Positions 1 to 7,417 are shown, numbered from the stretch's first letter. The stretch: DNA of 22,946 nt from Baffinella frigidus (GCA_026770585.1 MU647078.1:168100-191045), one strand, 5' to 3'. Notes: generated by a model from the sequence alone, not told the origin. Made by a program: numbers and translations.

Positions 1-33
1 GAAGTGATGTGGGGCGTGTGTTGTGCAGGGGGT

Positions 34-269
34 TATCCTCTAGCCGGTTTTATAGGATTATATTCCCTTTAGAACATATTTTTTGGCCTGTAGTAAAGAT
101 CTCAAGATTTCATCGCAGCTCGATTTTTTTTAGCAGATTCTGGAGCTGACGGCCAAATCTCGAGGATCTGCGCTTTCAGATTTGAAAAAGGACAAAAATT
201 AGGGGCGAAATTTCGCAGCAAACCCGAAATATAGATGGACACTTTATTTTTCAAACCGGCTAGAGGATA
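34..269. mobile_element. Fold-back element, 17-bp terminal inverted repeats
   Basis: Perfect 17-bp inverted repeats, TATCCTCTAGCCGGTTT at 34-50 and its complement at 253-269, enclose about 200 bp of AT-richer sequence with no convincing ORF. This is MITE-like in size. No second copy and no clear target-site duplication are visible in the window. Confidence 0.55.
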
Positions 270-290
270 GCGCTGCTTGTTTGGCAATGA

Positions 291-419
291 CCACCCTGGA
301 GGCAACTTATGGGCAAATCTATGATTTCTTAAGTCAACTGCCATACAAATGCGCCCGGAATCCGGCCGCATCTGTGGCAGGTTGACTTGAGATTTGCCCC
401 TGGGTTGCCTCCAGGGTGG
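291..419. repeat. Long inverted repeat (hairpin) with interrupted arms
   Basis: CCACCCTGGAGGCAAC at 291-306 is complementary to 404-419. Pairing resumes as GGGCAAATCT (311-320) with 390-399 and AAGTCAAC (331-338) with 381-388, so almost the whole 129 bp can fold. It is flanked by copies of a dispersed TTGGCAAT / ACCAATCTCTCTCTCTGCAG sequence. Confidence 0.6.
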
Positions 420-452
420 ATCACCAATCTCTTTCTCTCTCTGCAGGGGGTT

Positions 453-549
453 CTGGCGCTGGTTGTTTGGCAATCGGGAGATACTACACGGGGTAGTATC
501 CCCGGAGTGTAAAGTCACTCCGGCCATCCTACACGGGGTAGTATCCCCA
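453..549 (+). repeat. Dispersed repeat fragments and a 20-bp direct repeat
   Basis: 453-474 is an inverted fragment of the dispersed repeat seen at 2431-2560 and 10764-10888. CTACACGGGGTAGTATCCCC occurs at 484-503 and 530-549. The segment 509-549 recurs at 3081-3120 with a few changes. Confidence 0.5.
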
Positions 550-586
550 AAGGCGATAAATTACCAATCTCTCTCTCTCTCTGCAG

Positions 587-669
587 GGGGGTGATCCCGG
601 ACACAGACTCGGTAAAGAGGACGCTTCGGTCGTCAGGGCCCATTCTCAAGATGAAGAAGCTCACCGACG
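587..669 (+). CDS. Possible internal exon, product unknown
   Basis: A pyrimidine tract ending CTCTCTGCAG (AG at 585-586) looks like a 3' splice site, and GACG|GTATGC at 666-675 like a 5' splice site. Read from 591 the segment is open as VIPDTDSVKRTLRSSGPILK followed by MKKLTDG, a basic peptide I do not recognise. A near-identical copy of its last 68 bp lies at 879-946. The two differ at two bases, both giving amino-acid changes in this frame (V/A and M/I), so there is no sign of synonymous bias. Another CTCTCTGCAG acceptor-like sequence lies at 434-446. It could equally be a non-coding duplicated repeat. No upstream or downstream exon was found. Confidence 0.25.
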
Positions 670-674
670 GTATG

Positions 675-719
675 CGAGAGAGGGAGGGAGGGAGAGAGAG
701 AGAGAGGGGGAGAGCGAGC

Positions 720-759
<40 letters not shown>

Positions 760-829
760 GTGTGTGTGTGAGAGAGAGAGAGATAGAGAGAGAGAGAGGG
801 AGAGAGAGAGAGATAGAGAGAGAGAGAGG

Positions 830-870
<41 letters not shown>

Positions 871-878
871 AGCGAGAG
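675..878. repeat. GA/GT microsatellite between duplicated segments
   Basis: GA-rich tract, then about 24 GT units with one GC interruption (721-770), then GA with periodic GATA and GAGGG interruptions to 870. The compound tract separates the two copies of the 68-bp exon-like segment. Long SR- or RE-like reading frames across it are artefacts of the dinucleotide. Confidence 0.95.
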
Positions 879-945
879 GACTCGGCAAAGAGGACGCTTC
901 GGTCGTCAGGGCCCATTCTCAAGATCAAGAAGCTCACCGACGGTA
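879..945 (+). pseudogene. Second copy of the exon-like segment, 5'-truncated
   Basis: Matches 606-672 with two substitutions and reads DSAKRTLRSSGPILKIKKL. It lacks the upstream acceptor and the first five codons seen in copy 1, because it starts directly at the end of a GA tract. It keeps a GACG|GTAT junction at its 3' end and is followed at once by another GA tract. It is either a fragment left by microsatellite-mediated duplication or a second haplotype placed in tandem by assembly. Confidence 0.4.
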
Positions 946-1036
946 TCAGAGAGAGAGAGAGAGAGAGCGCGAGCGCGCGCGCGAGAGAGAGAGAGACAGA
1001 GAGAGAAAGAGAGAGAGAGAGAGAGCGCGAGAGAGG
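946..1036. repeat. GA-rich microsatellite
   Basis: Imperfect (GA)n with GC-containing interruptions (GCGAGCGCGCGCG near 967-983). It abuts element A1. Confidence 0.95.
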
Positions 1037-1141
1037 ATACTCCTTACGTGGCGAGTAGGCGCATACGCCCTACCGTAGGGCCCTAGGACCTGCCTAGGAC
1101 CTGTTTTGGGTCTATTTGGACCCCATGGCCACTTAAGGGAT
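1037..1141 (-). mobile_element. Family A fold-back element, copy 1 (inverted)
   Basis: Reverse-oriented copy of the 103-bp element also present at 5043-5145 and 9851-9953. It keeps the right terminus GGCCACTTAAGGGAT, the core CCCTACCGTAGGG (1068-1080) and the doubled GGTCCTAGGCA block. Its left terminus (ATACTCCTTACGTGGC) is slightly degraded. It has no coding potential. Confidence 0.7.
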
Positions 1142-1199
1142 ACCCGAAGCACGATGATTGGTGATTCCGCCAGAACCCTTTTGAGGCTGGGTCCATGTT

Positions 1200-1408
1200 C
1201 CACTCGAGGCCAGAAGTGTGATTATTTTAAAACAGGGATTCTTTTACAAGTGAAAAAAAAACAGGTGTGTAGTGATTTTCACACAGATAGGGGCGTTTGG
1301 TCACGTATCTGACAGAAATCTGTTAGATACGTGACCAAGCCTGCCCGTGACTGGTACTAAATTTAACAACCCCACATTTAAAATGGTCCCCTTTCTAGCC
1401 TCGAGTGG
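1200..1408. mobile_element. Family F-like fold-back, CCACTCGAGGC termini
   Basis: CCACTCGAGGC at 1200-1210 is complementary to 1398-1408. Inside are a GTGTAGTGATTTTC motif (about 1266-1279) and a central 42-nt hairpin (1297-1338, TTGGTCACGTATCTGACAG paired to its complement with one mismatch). The right part, with GGTACTAAATTTAACAACCC and a CCCACAT tail, is related to 17724-17781. Confidence 0.6.
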
Positions 1409-1508
1409 TTGCCCGTGACCACAAAGTCATCACATTGCAGAGTTGGGCGGATGACTTTTTATTAAGGAAACACCCCAAAGTCAACCGCCAATTTAATTTC
1501 CAAACACG

Positions 1509-1620
1509 ACCGAATCTGTCTCGCTATCTTAGGCTTCCGACGCCGAAGATAAAGGTGTATATGCTATTTTAGGCATACAATGATGCTATCTTACGCCTTT
1601 TTATGTGGACAGATTCTGGT
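1509..1620. mobile_element. Family I element, copy 1
   Basis: Bounded by ACCGAATCTGTC (1509-1520) and GACAGATTCTGGT, a 12-bp imperfect inverted repeat. The interior GCTATCTTAGGCTTCC, GACGCCGAAGATA and TATGCTATTTTAGGCAT is shared with 21759-21850. Confidence 0.5.
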
Positions 1621-1674
1621 ACGTTCCGAGATGAAATTGGCCGTTGACACCCTCATTTGCACCGCCCTCTCTCG

Positions 1675-1740
1675 CGCGAAACGTTTCACGCGAAACGTTT
1701 CGTGTGAAATATCGTTGAAACGTTTCGTGTGAAATGTCGC
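1675..1740. repeat. Tandem GAAACGTTTC palindromes
   Basis: The 10-bp palindrome GAAACGTTTC occurs three times, with spacers of the type (A/G)CG(C/T)G and GTGTGAAAT. The spacing is short and semi-regular. Confidence 0.7.
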
Positions 1741-1796
1741 GTAGGGACCCCATGTAGTCTCGCCTCAAACCATGACTCCTTCTTCAGGCCGGGATT

Positions 1797-1872
1797 CAAC
1801 CTTTATCGAAAGTTGCCAAAGTCTTGCAACTTTTATCGAAAGTTGCCAAATCTTGCAGGAAGTTGCCAAAAT
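1797..1872. repeat. About 29-bp tandem repeat
   Basis: The unit CTTTTATCGAAAGTTGCCAA followed by AGTCTTGCA is present twice, with a third partial unit (GGAAGTTGCCAAAATC). No product. Confidence 0.65.
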
Positions 1873-2015
1873 CGCTTACCCCCGGGACTGTGCGTGTCTG
1901 CAGAAAACGAGATTTCCAGAGCCGTGAAGGGGGGGGGGACTTTGAGCGCGGGCGTCACAACCCCGGCATGGCCAGGCGCAGCTACATTCGAGATCGACGG
2001 CTCCAATAGCTCCGC

Positions 2016-2190
2016 GTTTGGAGTAGCTACGCCGCCGGGAGTGGCTGCACCGCCGGGAGTAGGAACGCCGCCGGAAGTAGCTGCGCCGCCAGGAGTGGCT
2101 GCGCCACCGGGAGTAGCTGCGCCACCGGGAGTGGCTGCGCCGCCGGAAGTAGCTGCGCTGCCGGAAGTGGCTGCGCCGCCGGCGCTCTCG
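2016..2190 (+). repeat. 18-bp minisatellite, would encode AAPPGV hexapeptides
   Basis: Nine or so units of GTGGCTGCGCCGCCGGGA with mostly third-codon-position variation. The array lies inside a 1729-2226 plus-strand frame reading (A/T)(A/P)PP(G/E)V repeats and is also open on the minus strand (PGGAAT repeats). Substitutions are equally silent in both frames, so they do not prove coding. Outside the array I see no recognisable domain. Confidence 0.75.
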
Positions 2191-2289
2191 CCTGCTGCGC
2201 TACCCACGCTGACATATGACGCGTGATGCCACGACGGGGGAGGTGCAGCCGACGACGGTACACTCACCGCAACCCCGCCCACCTCGAGC

Positions 2290-2426
2290 TGTACACGTGA
2301 GCATTGTGTAGTGTTTTTCATATGTTTGGTCACGTGGCTGCACGCTTTCCGTATGGCCACGTGACCAACTCCATACAAAACGCCTACAATCGACATGTAA
2401 AAATGTGCTGGGTTAGCCTCGTGTGG
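2290..2426 (-). mobile_element. Family F fold-back, copy 2, left end degraded
   Basis: The right end GCCTCGTGTGG (2416-2426) is the family F terminus. 2356-2396 matches the reverse complement of 14186-14225 (ACGCCTACAATCGACAT). It contains GTGTAGTGTTTTTC (2306-2319) and a central hairpin with 13-bp arms, TTGGTCACGTGGC at 2326-2338 and 2356-2368. The left terminus is not recognisable. Confidence 0.6.
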
Positions 2427-2430
2427 GATG

Positions 2431-2560
2431 CAGAGAGGTTGGTAATTTATTGCCAAACAACCAGCGCCAGCGCTGCACATGCCTTTACGCATCGTGCTAC
2501 TTACTGTGCCCTGCGTCGGCCGCTCTTACGAGCTGTTTACGGATGCAACCCCGCCCACCT
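2431..2560 (+). repeat. Dispersed 125-130-bp repeat J, copy 1
   Basis: Contains TAATTTATTGCCAAACA, a CAGCGCCAGCGCT block, CGCATCGTGC and GTCGGCCGCTC. It aligns over its whole length with 10764-10888; a 22-bp inverted fragment is at 453-474. No open frame is shared by the copies. Confidence 0.65.
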
Positions 2561-2674
2561 GTCCCTCTCGCCCACCGATGGCCACGATGATGCACGTGAC
2601 ATTATTGATGGGGGCCACGATCGTGGACGTGACAGTATTGATTGTGGACACGGTTGTGGACGCGCCAGTACTGC

Positions 2675-2825
2675 TACTGCAAAGCCCCAGAGGAAGTCTC
2701 AAAATTCTTGGACACGACACTAAAATTACTTGTAGGTTACCTTTTGACGAATTTTGGTCACGTCCTTGGGGGTGAAAATTGCCTTTGGAGGTGAAAATGG
2801 CACTTCCCCTGGGGCTTTTCAGTAG
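2675..2825. mobile_element. Fold-back element K
   Basis: Arms of about 23-25 bp (TACTGCAAAGCCCCAGAGGA and onward at 2675; complement ending near 2825) flank about 105 bp. It is flanked on both sides by diverged GATTGTGGACA...GTGGACG(C/T)GCCA(C/G)TACTG sequence (2640-2672 and 2836-2870), which may be an older repeat it landed in. Confidence 0.5.
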
Positions 2826-2961
2826 TGAGTGTGGTCGTGACGGTGGACGTGCCACTACTGATTGTGGACATGAAAACCTTTATAGTCTATGGGACGTGTC
2901 TCTTCTGACCCCGGAATGAAACCACGCATCCAGAGCCTCCCAACCACGACTGAGCATTTAG

Positions 2962-3070
2962 CCGTAGATGGACAGTTAATTTGTACTGGAGATCCTCCTT
3001 TAAAGCTAATAATGCCGGCTAAATGTTTTCAATGATGAGACGAGATCAAGTGGAACAGAGCTAGGCCTCT
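2962..3070. repeat. Diverged copy of element L
   Basis: CATTTAGCCG (about 2965-2974) pairs with CGGCTAAATG (about 3014-3023). The middle (ATTTGTACTGGAGATCCTCC and onward, ending CTAATAATG) and the trailing ACAGAGCTAGGC resemble 22096-22224. Confidence 0.4.
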
Positions 3071-3080
3071 TGACTCTGTG

Positions 3081-3120
3081 GTAAAGTCACTCCGGCCATC
3101 CTACACGGGACAGTATCCCC
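3081..3120 (+). repeat. Copy of the 509-549 segment
   Basis: GTAAAGTCACTCCGGCCATC, then CTACACGGG, matches 509-549 apart from a small change before AGTATCCCC. Confidence 0.6.
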
Positions 3121-3277
3121 CGACTGATGCGTGCGCCTCGGTCGGACAGGTGACGAGCCTCCGCGTGTGTGTGGCCTTGGCCATCGCTCTCTCCTCCCAA
3201 GCAGGGTCTCATGACGCGTGCGCGCTTCCCCGGGACAGGAGAGGGCGACGTCGGTACCTCAGCGGGGTACCATAAGA

Positions 3278-3418
3278 CCCTAGGCATGGTTCTACTGTAG
3301 GGAGGTGCCTCGCTCATAAGAAACCAGCCCCCCCTAGGGACCCTACAGTAGGACCATGCCTAGGGTCCTATTGTGGTCCTGGGGGGGGGGCGTTTCTTAT
3401 GGGCGAGGTACCCCTGTA
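3278..3418. mobile_element. Family B fold-back, copy 1 (with an extra inverted segment)
   Basis: The family B terminus GTGCCTCGCTCATAAGAAAC (about 3305-3324) is paired to GTTTCTTATGGGCGAGGTAC (3392-3411) and CCCCTGTA to 3418. A second 25-bp inverted repeat, 3278-3302 against 3341-3365 (CCCTAGGCATGG and CTACTGTAGGG), spans the left terminus, suggesting a rearranged or nested copy. Confidence 0.65.
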
Positions 3419-3521
3419 TTCGCGTCGTCGATTCGTGGTGGGGCTTTCAGGACCTTTCGGGAGTATTGGTTCACACGAGAGGTGGAAGGTGGCCAGGAGA
3501 AGCGCTGGGTGTGCAGCCCTG

Positions 3522-3643
3522 TACAGGGGTACCTCGCTCATAAGAAACGCCCCCCCCCCCCAGGACCACCCGAGGGCCCTGCGCATAGGCCTACTGTAGT
3601 GTCCTGGGAGGAGGCGGTTTCTTATGAGCGAGGCACCCCTGTA
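3522..3643. mobile_element. Family B fold-back, copy 2 (122 bp)
   Basis: Termini TACAGGGGTACCTCGCTCAT and its complement to 3643, continuing into a C-run/G-run pair. The centre carries GGGCCCT and CCTACTGTAG. Length equals copy 4. Confidence 0.8.
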
Positions 3644-3720
3644 GATGCTAGGGGACAGCAGGAGACGCCGATCATACTGGGCATGTACTGAGTAGTTTGT
3701 AAATTTAGTTCAGCACGATC

Positions 3721-3800
3721 AAAGTGTGCCACACTTCGATTTTCAGGATCCGGTACATCGAGTTTCAGGATCCGGATCCCATCGAGTTTCCTAAGAGGCA
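3721..3800. repeat. CATCGAGTTTCAGGATCCGG short repeats
   Basis: TTTCAGGATCCGG and CATCGAGTTTC each occur two or three times in about 60 bp. No gene. Confidence 0.5.
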
Positions 3801-3850
3801 ATATTTATCCCCTAAGTGCCCATAGGGTGAACATTCACCCTAACTCGCCC

Positions 3851-3910
3851 TAGACAGGTCCTAAGACCCTACCGTAGGGGCGTATGAGCCTACTGGCTAC
3901 TTAAGTGATA
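3851..3910. mobile_element. Partial family A-like element
   Basis: Holds CAGGTCCTAAGACCCTACCG, the CCCTACCGTAGGG core (3867-3879), GGCGTATGAGCCTACTGG and CTACTTAAGTGAT, in the order of the right half of family A. The left terminus is missing. Confidence 0.5.
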
Positions 3911-4005
3911 GCGTGTTGGCGGGCCTCAGCGGTGCCTTTGTCTGGAAGTGTCTGGGAATTCGTTGAAAATTCGTTGAAATGGACTGGTGAGAATAATTCA
4001 AGCGT

Positions 4006-4128
4006 TACAGGGGCACCTCGCTCATAAGAAACCGCCCCCCCCCCTAGGACCATCATATGGCCCTAGGCATGGGCCTACTGTAGGGACCTAGGGGGGAGCG
4101 TTTTCTTACGAGCGAGGTACCCCATGTA
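4006..4128. mobile_element. Family B fold-back, copy 3
   Basis: Termini TACAGGGGCACCTCGCTCAT and complement to 4128. It is flanked by AATAATTCA(A/C)GCGT at about 3992-4005 and 4134-4147. The second flank is again followed by TACAGGGG, so the flank duplicates part of the element end and is not a plain target-site duplication. Confidence 0.75.
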
Positions 4129-4187
4129 GTGATAATAATTCACGCGTTACAGGGGTCACTCGAAATTAAGGCCACACAATCCTGAGG

Positions 4188-4310
4188 CAGTCAGTGTGCG
4201 GACGTTAGATTTAACGTCCACAGAAAAGCAGTCAGTGTGCGGACGTTAAATTTAACGTCCGCAGAAAAGCAGTCAGTGTGCGGACCTTAAATGTGGACCT
4301 TAAATTCAGC
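4188..4310 (+). repeat. 41-bp tandem repeat, each unit containing a palindrome
   Basis: Units start at 4188, 4229 and 4270 (CAGTCAGTGTGCGGAC...). In unit 2 the segment 4239-4262 is a perfect 24-bp palindrome centred on TTAAATTTAA with GCGGACG arms. Unit 3 decays. Two further units lie at 4582-4660. Confidence 0.85.
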
Positions 4311-4581
4311 AAGGTTCGCGAAAAACGGGTGTGTGCGGACGTCAAATTCAGCCCCCAATTAAAAAAACATGTACATTACATGTACATGTACATGAATTTA
4401 AAAATCATGTACATGTACACTATACATGATTTTTTTCAACTTGCACCACTCGGGAACCCAGTTTTTCCTGGGAACTGTTGACATTTTTTTCGACCCGAAA
4501 ATTCGCCAGCTCCATTCTCCGGGGAAGTAGGCACTCTAAAGACCATTTTTTTCCCGCTGTATTGACGTCCACAAAAAAAAC
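4311..4581. repeat. TGTACA palindrome cluster; otherwise nothing
   Basis: ATGTACATGTACATG and its inverted copy around 4370-4432 can form a hairpin. No coding or RNA signal was seen in the rest. Confidence 0.5.
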
Positions 4582-4660
4582 AGTCAGTGTGCGGACGTTA
4601 AATTTAACGTCCGCAGAAAAGCAGTCAGTGTGCGGACGTTAAATAAATAACGTCCACATC
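4582..4660 (+). repeat. Second block of the 41-bp palindromic repeat
   Basis: Two units like those at 4188-4310. The first has the intact GCGGACGTTAAA/TTTAACGTCCGC palindrome; the second is altered to GTTAAATAAATAACGTCC. Confidence 0.8.
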
Positions 4661-4878
4661 GCTGTGTACAGTGTGCGACCTTGTATTGTGTGACCTTCAT
4701 TTCGAGTCAGCCCTGTATGTACATAGCGGATCCTACGGTCTCAAACTATCTGGAGGTCTCGAGGCGAAGGAACAGCGGTTGAAAAACGCGTTTCATGTAT
4801 TATGTACATACTAGGAACTGAATGGACGGAAGGAACCTAGATCTAGGGCAGGGGAGTTCCGTCGTCCACCGTGTAGGA
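4661..4878. other. No feature recognised
   Basis: Only short self-similarities (ATGTACATA, GGAAC repeats). No gene, RNA or element boundary can be supported. Confidence 0.4.
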
Positions 4879-5000
4879 TACATGGGTACCTCGCTCATAA
4901 GAAACGCCCCCCCCCCCTAGGACCACCATAGGGCCCTAGGCATAGGCCTACTGTAGGGGCCTAGGGGGGGGCGGTGTCTTATGAGCGAGGTACCCCTGTA
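4879..5000. mobile_element. Family B fold-back, copy 4 (122 bp)
   Basis: Left terminus TACATGGGTACCTCGCTCAT, right terminus complement to 5000, C-run/G-run inner arms, centre GGGCCCTAGGCATAGGCC with CCTACTGTAGGG. Same length as copy 2. Confidence 0.8.
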
Positions 5001-5042
5001 TCTGGTCTGGAGCTGAGTCAAGCGGAGGAGGCAGGCTTTCCT

Positions 5043-5145
5043 ATCCCTTAAGTGGCCAGACAGGCAAATTTGACTGCCAAGAGGTCCTAGGCAGGTCCTA
5101 GGGCCCTACGGTAGGGCGTATGCGCCTACTGACCACTTAAGGGAT
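5043..5145 (+). mobile_element. Family A fold-back element, copy 2 (103 bp)
   Basis: ATCCCTTAAGTGGC at the left and its complement (GACCACTTAAGGGAT) at the right. The interior GAGGTCCTAGGCAGGTCCTA, CCCTACGGTAGGG (5104-5116) and GCGTATGCGCCTACT match the 9851-9953 copy, which has exactly the same length. Confidence 0.85.
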
Positions 5146-5365
5146 GCGCCACATGAGCTCGCTGACGGCTGGCCAAAAGTGGCGACCACAACATTTTCCA
5201 CCTCCGCATACCCCCCCCCCGCCGCCCACGAGGCTTTCATGTGATTTTGCAAACGTCGGTGCAACTATGGAGCACGGGCGGAGACGCATAATTGCAGCAA
5301 CGTTCAAACGTTGGTGCAATTATGCAAATGGCGCGCGAGCAGAGGCGCGCGGCAGTGTGAACCCA

Positions 5366-5546
5366 GTAGCTACTTCGCGCCGGCGGGCCACGGGAGCAGT
5401 GTGTGAGAAAGACCGAGAGCGAGTGCGAGAGAGAGGGAGAGAGAGGGAGAGAGAGAGAGAGAGCGAGCGAGAGAGGGAGAGCGAGAGAGAGGGAGAGAGA
5501 GGGAGAGGGAGAGAGCGAGAGGGAGAGAGAGAGAGAGGGGGAGAGG

Positions 5547-5580
<34 letters not shown>

Positions 5581-5642
5581 GGGAGAGAGAGAGAAAGAGA
5601 GCGTAGCTACTTGGCGCCGGCGGTCCACGGCAGTTGGCGCGC
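5366..5642. repeat. GA microsatellite flanked by a direct duplication
   Basis: An imperfect (GA)n/(GAGGGA)n tract at about 5403-5602 lies between GTAGCTACTTCGCGCCGGCG (5369 onward) and GTAGCTACTTGGCGCCGGCG (5604 onward). The duplicated block continues as G(G/T)CCACGG. Confidence 0.85.
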
Positions 5643-5811
5643 CGGGGGCTTAGTGAGAAGCATCACGCTCAGGATTAACAGCTGCACCAGCCTCCGTACC
5701 TGCCCGAGGAGTGTGTGTGAGCCAACTGCAATGTACGTCGGGGTAGGTCTCGCTCTCTGAAGCGAGGCATGTGTGTGGGGGTGTCAGGTGTTTCGGGAGA
5801 GGAGAGCGGAC
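5643..5811. other. No feature recognised
   Basis: Only a short block, GAGCCAACTGCAATGTAC (about 5718-5735), recurs near 5920. No gene signal. Confidence 0.4.
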
Positions 5812-5892
5812 CTTATCCGTAGGAACCCCCCTATGTCCCTACGGATTGCCTACCGTAGGGTCCTAGGTCTTATCGCTTAGGGGTTATTCAAA
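5812..5892 (+). mobile_element. Family D fragment
   Basis: TTATCCGTAGGAACCCCCCT, CCCTACGGATTGCCTACC with the GTAGGG core (5849-5860), CTTATCG and GGGGTTATTCAAAATC. It matches the middle of the complete D elements at 17050-17208 and 20226-20381, but has no CACACAGCGG termini. Confidence 0.65.
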
Positions 5893-5933
5893 ATCCACAT
5901 CCGGCAGGGTGGGGGGGGTCAGCCAACTGCAAC

Positions 5934-6070
5934 GTACAGGGGTTACTTGAAATCGAGGGTTACTTGAAATTGAGGATATGCGTGGTCCTAGGGTCACACC
6001 GTAGGCCTATGCCGAGGAGCGTATGACCGCCCTGGGGGCGCGTGTCCTTAATTTCAGGTGACCCCTGTAC
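5934..6070. mobile_element. Fold-back element C
   Basis: GTACAGGGGT at 5934-5943 is complementary to 6061-6070; the adjoining TACTTGAAAT pairs imperfectly with ATTTCAGGTG. The GGGTTACTTGAAAT block is doubled at the left. A related end, ACAGGGGTCACTCGAAATTA, occurs at 4149. Confidence 0.65.
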
Positions 6071-6109
6071 CGTGCGGTTAGATTTCACCCTCAGCATGCC
6101 GGCAACATC

Positions 6110-6372
6110 CTGGTTTCTCTCTCTCTCTCGCACACAGACCTCTCTCTCTCTCTCTCTCTCTCTCTCGCACAGAGACACGCACGCACACGCAATTACAGAG
6201 AGCGTGTATGTCTAGACACCGAAGGAGCCAAAGTAGGCCTATGCCTGCAAGGAGAGTAGCGACGAGTCTCGGGGGCGGGGGAGGAACCCGCGTCCTCTCT
6301 CTCTCTCTCTCTCTCTCTCTCCCCCTCCCTCCCTCCCTCCCCCTCTCTCTCTGTCTCTCTCTGTCTCTCTCT
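6110..6372. repeat. CT/CCCT microsatellites in two blocks
   Basis: CT tracts at about 6115-6166 and 6293-6372, separated by CACACG-rich and unremarkable sequence. Serine/leucine- or arginine/glutamate-rich frames here are artefacts. Confidence 0.9.
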
Positions 6373-6427
6373 CCCTTTGGCAGCCCCCTTGGCAGCTGTC
6401 TATTTCTTAGCAGGTCGCGACCTCCTA

Positions 6428-7106
6428 ACAAATTCTAGGAGTGTTGCGATGCGTGAGCGGGTGTGAGAAGTGCTACACGTTATTAGGAAGGTAGACATAA
6501 GGCTACCTGGAAAAGGGGATTCAAACTCCCGCGGCGCGAGGCCGGTCCACTAAAATCATCTGAGCCATGATGGGGTGGATCCGGACAAATTGGTCGTCAA
6601 TAAAGAACTCTCTCTCTCTCTCTTCTACACGTTATGCCTGACGAGAGTCGTGAGGGGGGGGGGTTAACGAGAGTCGTGAGGGGGGGGGTACTGTGTGGAT
6701 GTGCTCCTTGGTGGCCAGGAGTAACACACTCTCTCTCTCTACTACACGTTATGCCTGACGAGAGTCGTGTGTGTGGGGGGGTACCCGCGTGTGGATGTGC
6801 TCCTTGGTAGCCAGAGAACTCCTAATACATTCGAGAAGTGTTGGGATGTGTGAACGGGCGGGATAGATGAGGGAGGGGGCGAAGGGGCGAGAAACACCCA
6901 TGGCGCCGGTCCGCTTCATCATATCGATGCTGAGGTGGATCCGGACCAGTTGGTCGTCAATAAACAACTCTCTCTTTCTGAGGGGGGGCGGGGGAGGGAC
7001 CCGTGTGTGGAACTCTCTCTCTCTCTTCTACACGTTATGCCTAACGACAGTCGTGTGTGTGGGGGGGTACCCGCGTGTGGATGTGTTCCTTGGTAGCCAG
7101 GAGTAA
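6428..7106. repeat. Repeat field E with duplicated blocks
   Basis: CTACACGTTATGCCTGACGA plus GAGTCGTG occurs at 6625, 6742 and 7027, each after a CT tract and before a G-run; a half copy is at 6665. GTGTGGATGTGCTCCTTGGT recurs at 6693, 6789 and 7075. CCTAA(C/T)A..ATTC..G(A/G)AGTGTTG at 6423 recurs at 6823, and GTGGATCCGGAC...TTGGTCGTCAATAAA recurs at 6575 and 6934. This looks like a local segmental duplication of a retroposon-like unit. Confidence 0.7.
6511..6575 (-). ncRNA. tRNA-like sequence with A and B boxes (SINE-like head)
   Basis: On the minus strand TGGCTCAGATG (6557-6567) fits the A-box consensus TRGYNNARNNG, and GTTTGAATC (6518-6526) fits the B-box consensus GWTYRANNC. The spacing, 41 nt start to start, is near that of a tRNA. 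No acceptor stem pairs and the T-arm has a mismatch, so it is not an intact tRNA. A degenerate tRNA or a tRNA-derived SINE promoter is more likely. Confidence 0.4.
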
Positions 7107-7261
7107 CGCCGATGACAGCACCCCCTGCGCGCGCATCCAACGTTTCAAAATTCCACGCCAGGTCATAAATGAGAATTTCACAACGCGACGTTTCGCTTAA
7201 AAGTGATCTCGTGGTACACATCGCACATTGTTGTTCTCCTTGGTTGTCAGGAGCAACGCCG

Positions 7262-7345
7262 ATGACAACACCCCCTGTACAATGTTTACAATGTTTACAA
7301 TGTTTACAATGTACAATGATGACAATGTCACATACAATGAATACA
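7262..7345. repeat. ACAATGTTT-type short tandem repeat
   Basis: ACAATGT units, three of them as TTTACAATG, run through 7275-7345. The same motif reappears at 7741-7815. Confidence 0.75.
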
Positions 7346-7417
7346 ATGTCACAATGTCTTACAAGACTAGGACCTAAACGCCAAAAAAACTCAGCCCGCG
7401 CTGACAAGGCCCGAGGG

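Noticed and set aside
675-1058. Long arginine/glutamate or serine/leucine frames over GA/GT tracts (also 5144-5653, 9040-9472, 11667-12029, 12666-13034, 14998-15647)
   Set aside because: Dinucleotide repeats lack stop codons in several frames on both strands. The frames have no sequence apart from the repeat, except the carrier and exon-like parts annotated separately.
1729-2226. 165-codon plus-strand protein with AAPPGV repeats
   Set aside because: Repeat variation is equally silent in the opposite strand's frame, there is no recognisable domain, and the frame outside the array crosses other tandem repeats. Kept as a minisatellite only.
4188-4660. CRISPR array
   Set aside because: The 41-bp units are contiguous and vary by decay; there are no unique spacers and the context is eukaryotic.
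6511-6575. Functional tRNA gene
   Set aside because: The A and B boxes fit, but the acceptor arms do not pair and the T-arm has a mismatch. Retained only as tRNA-like.
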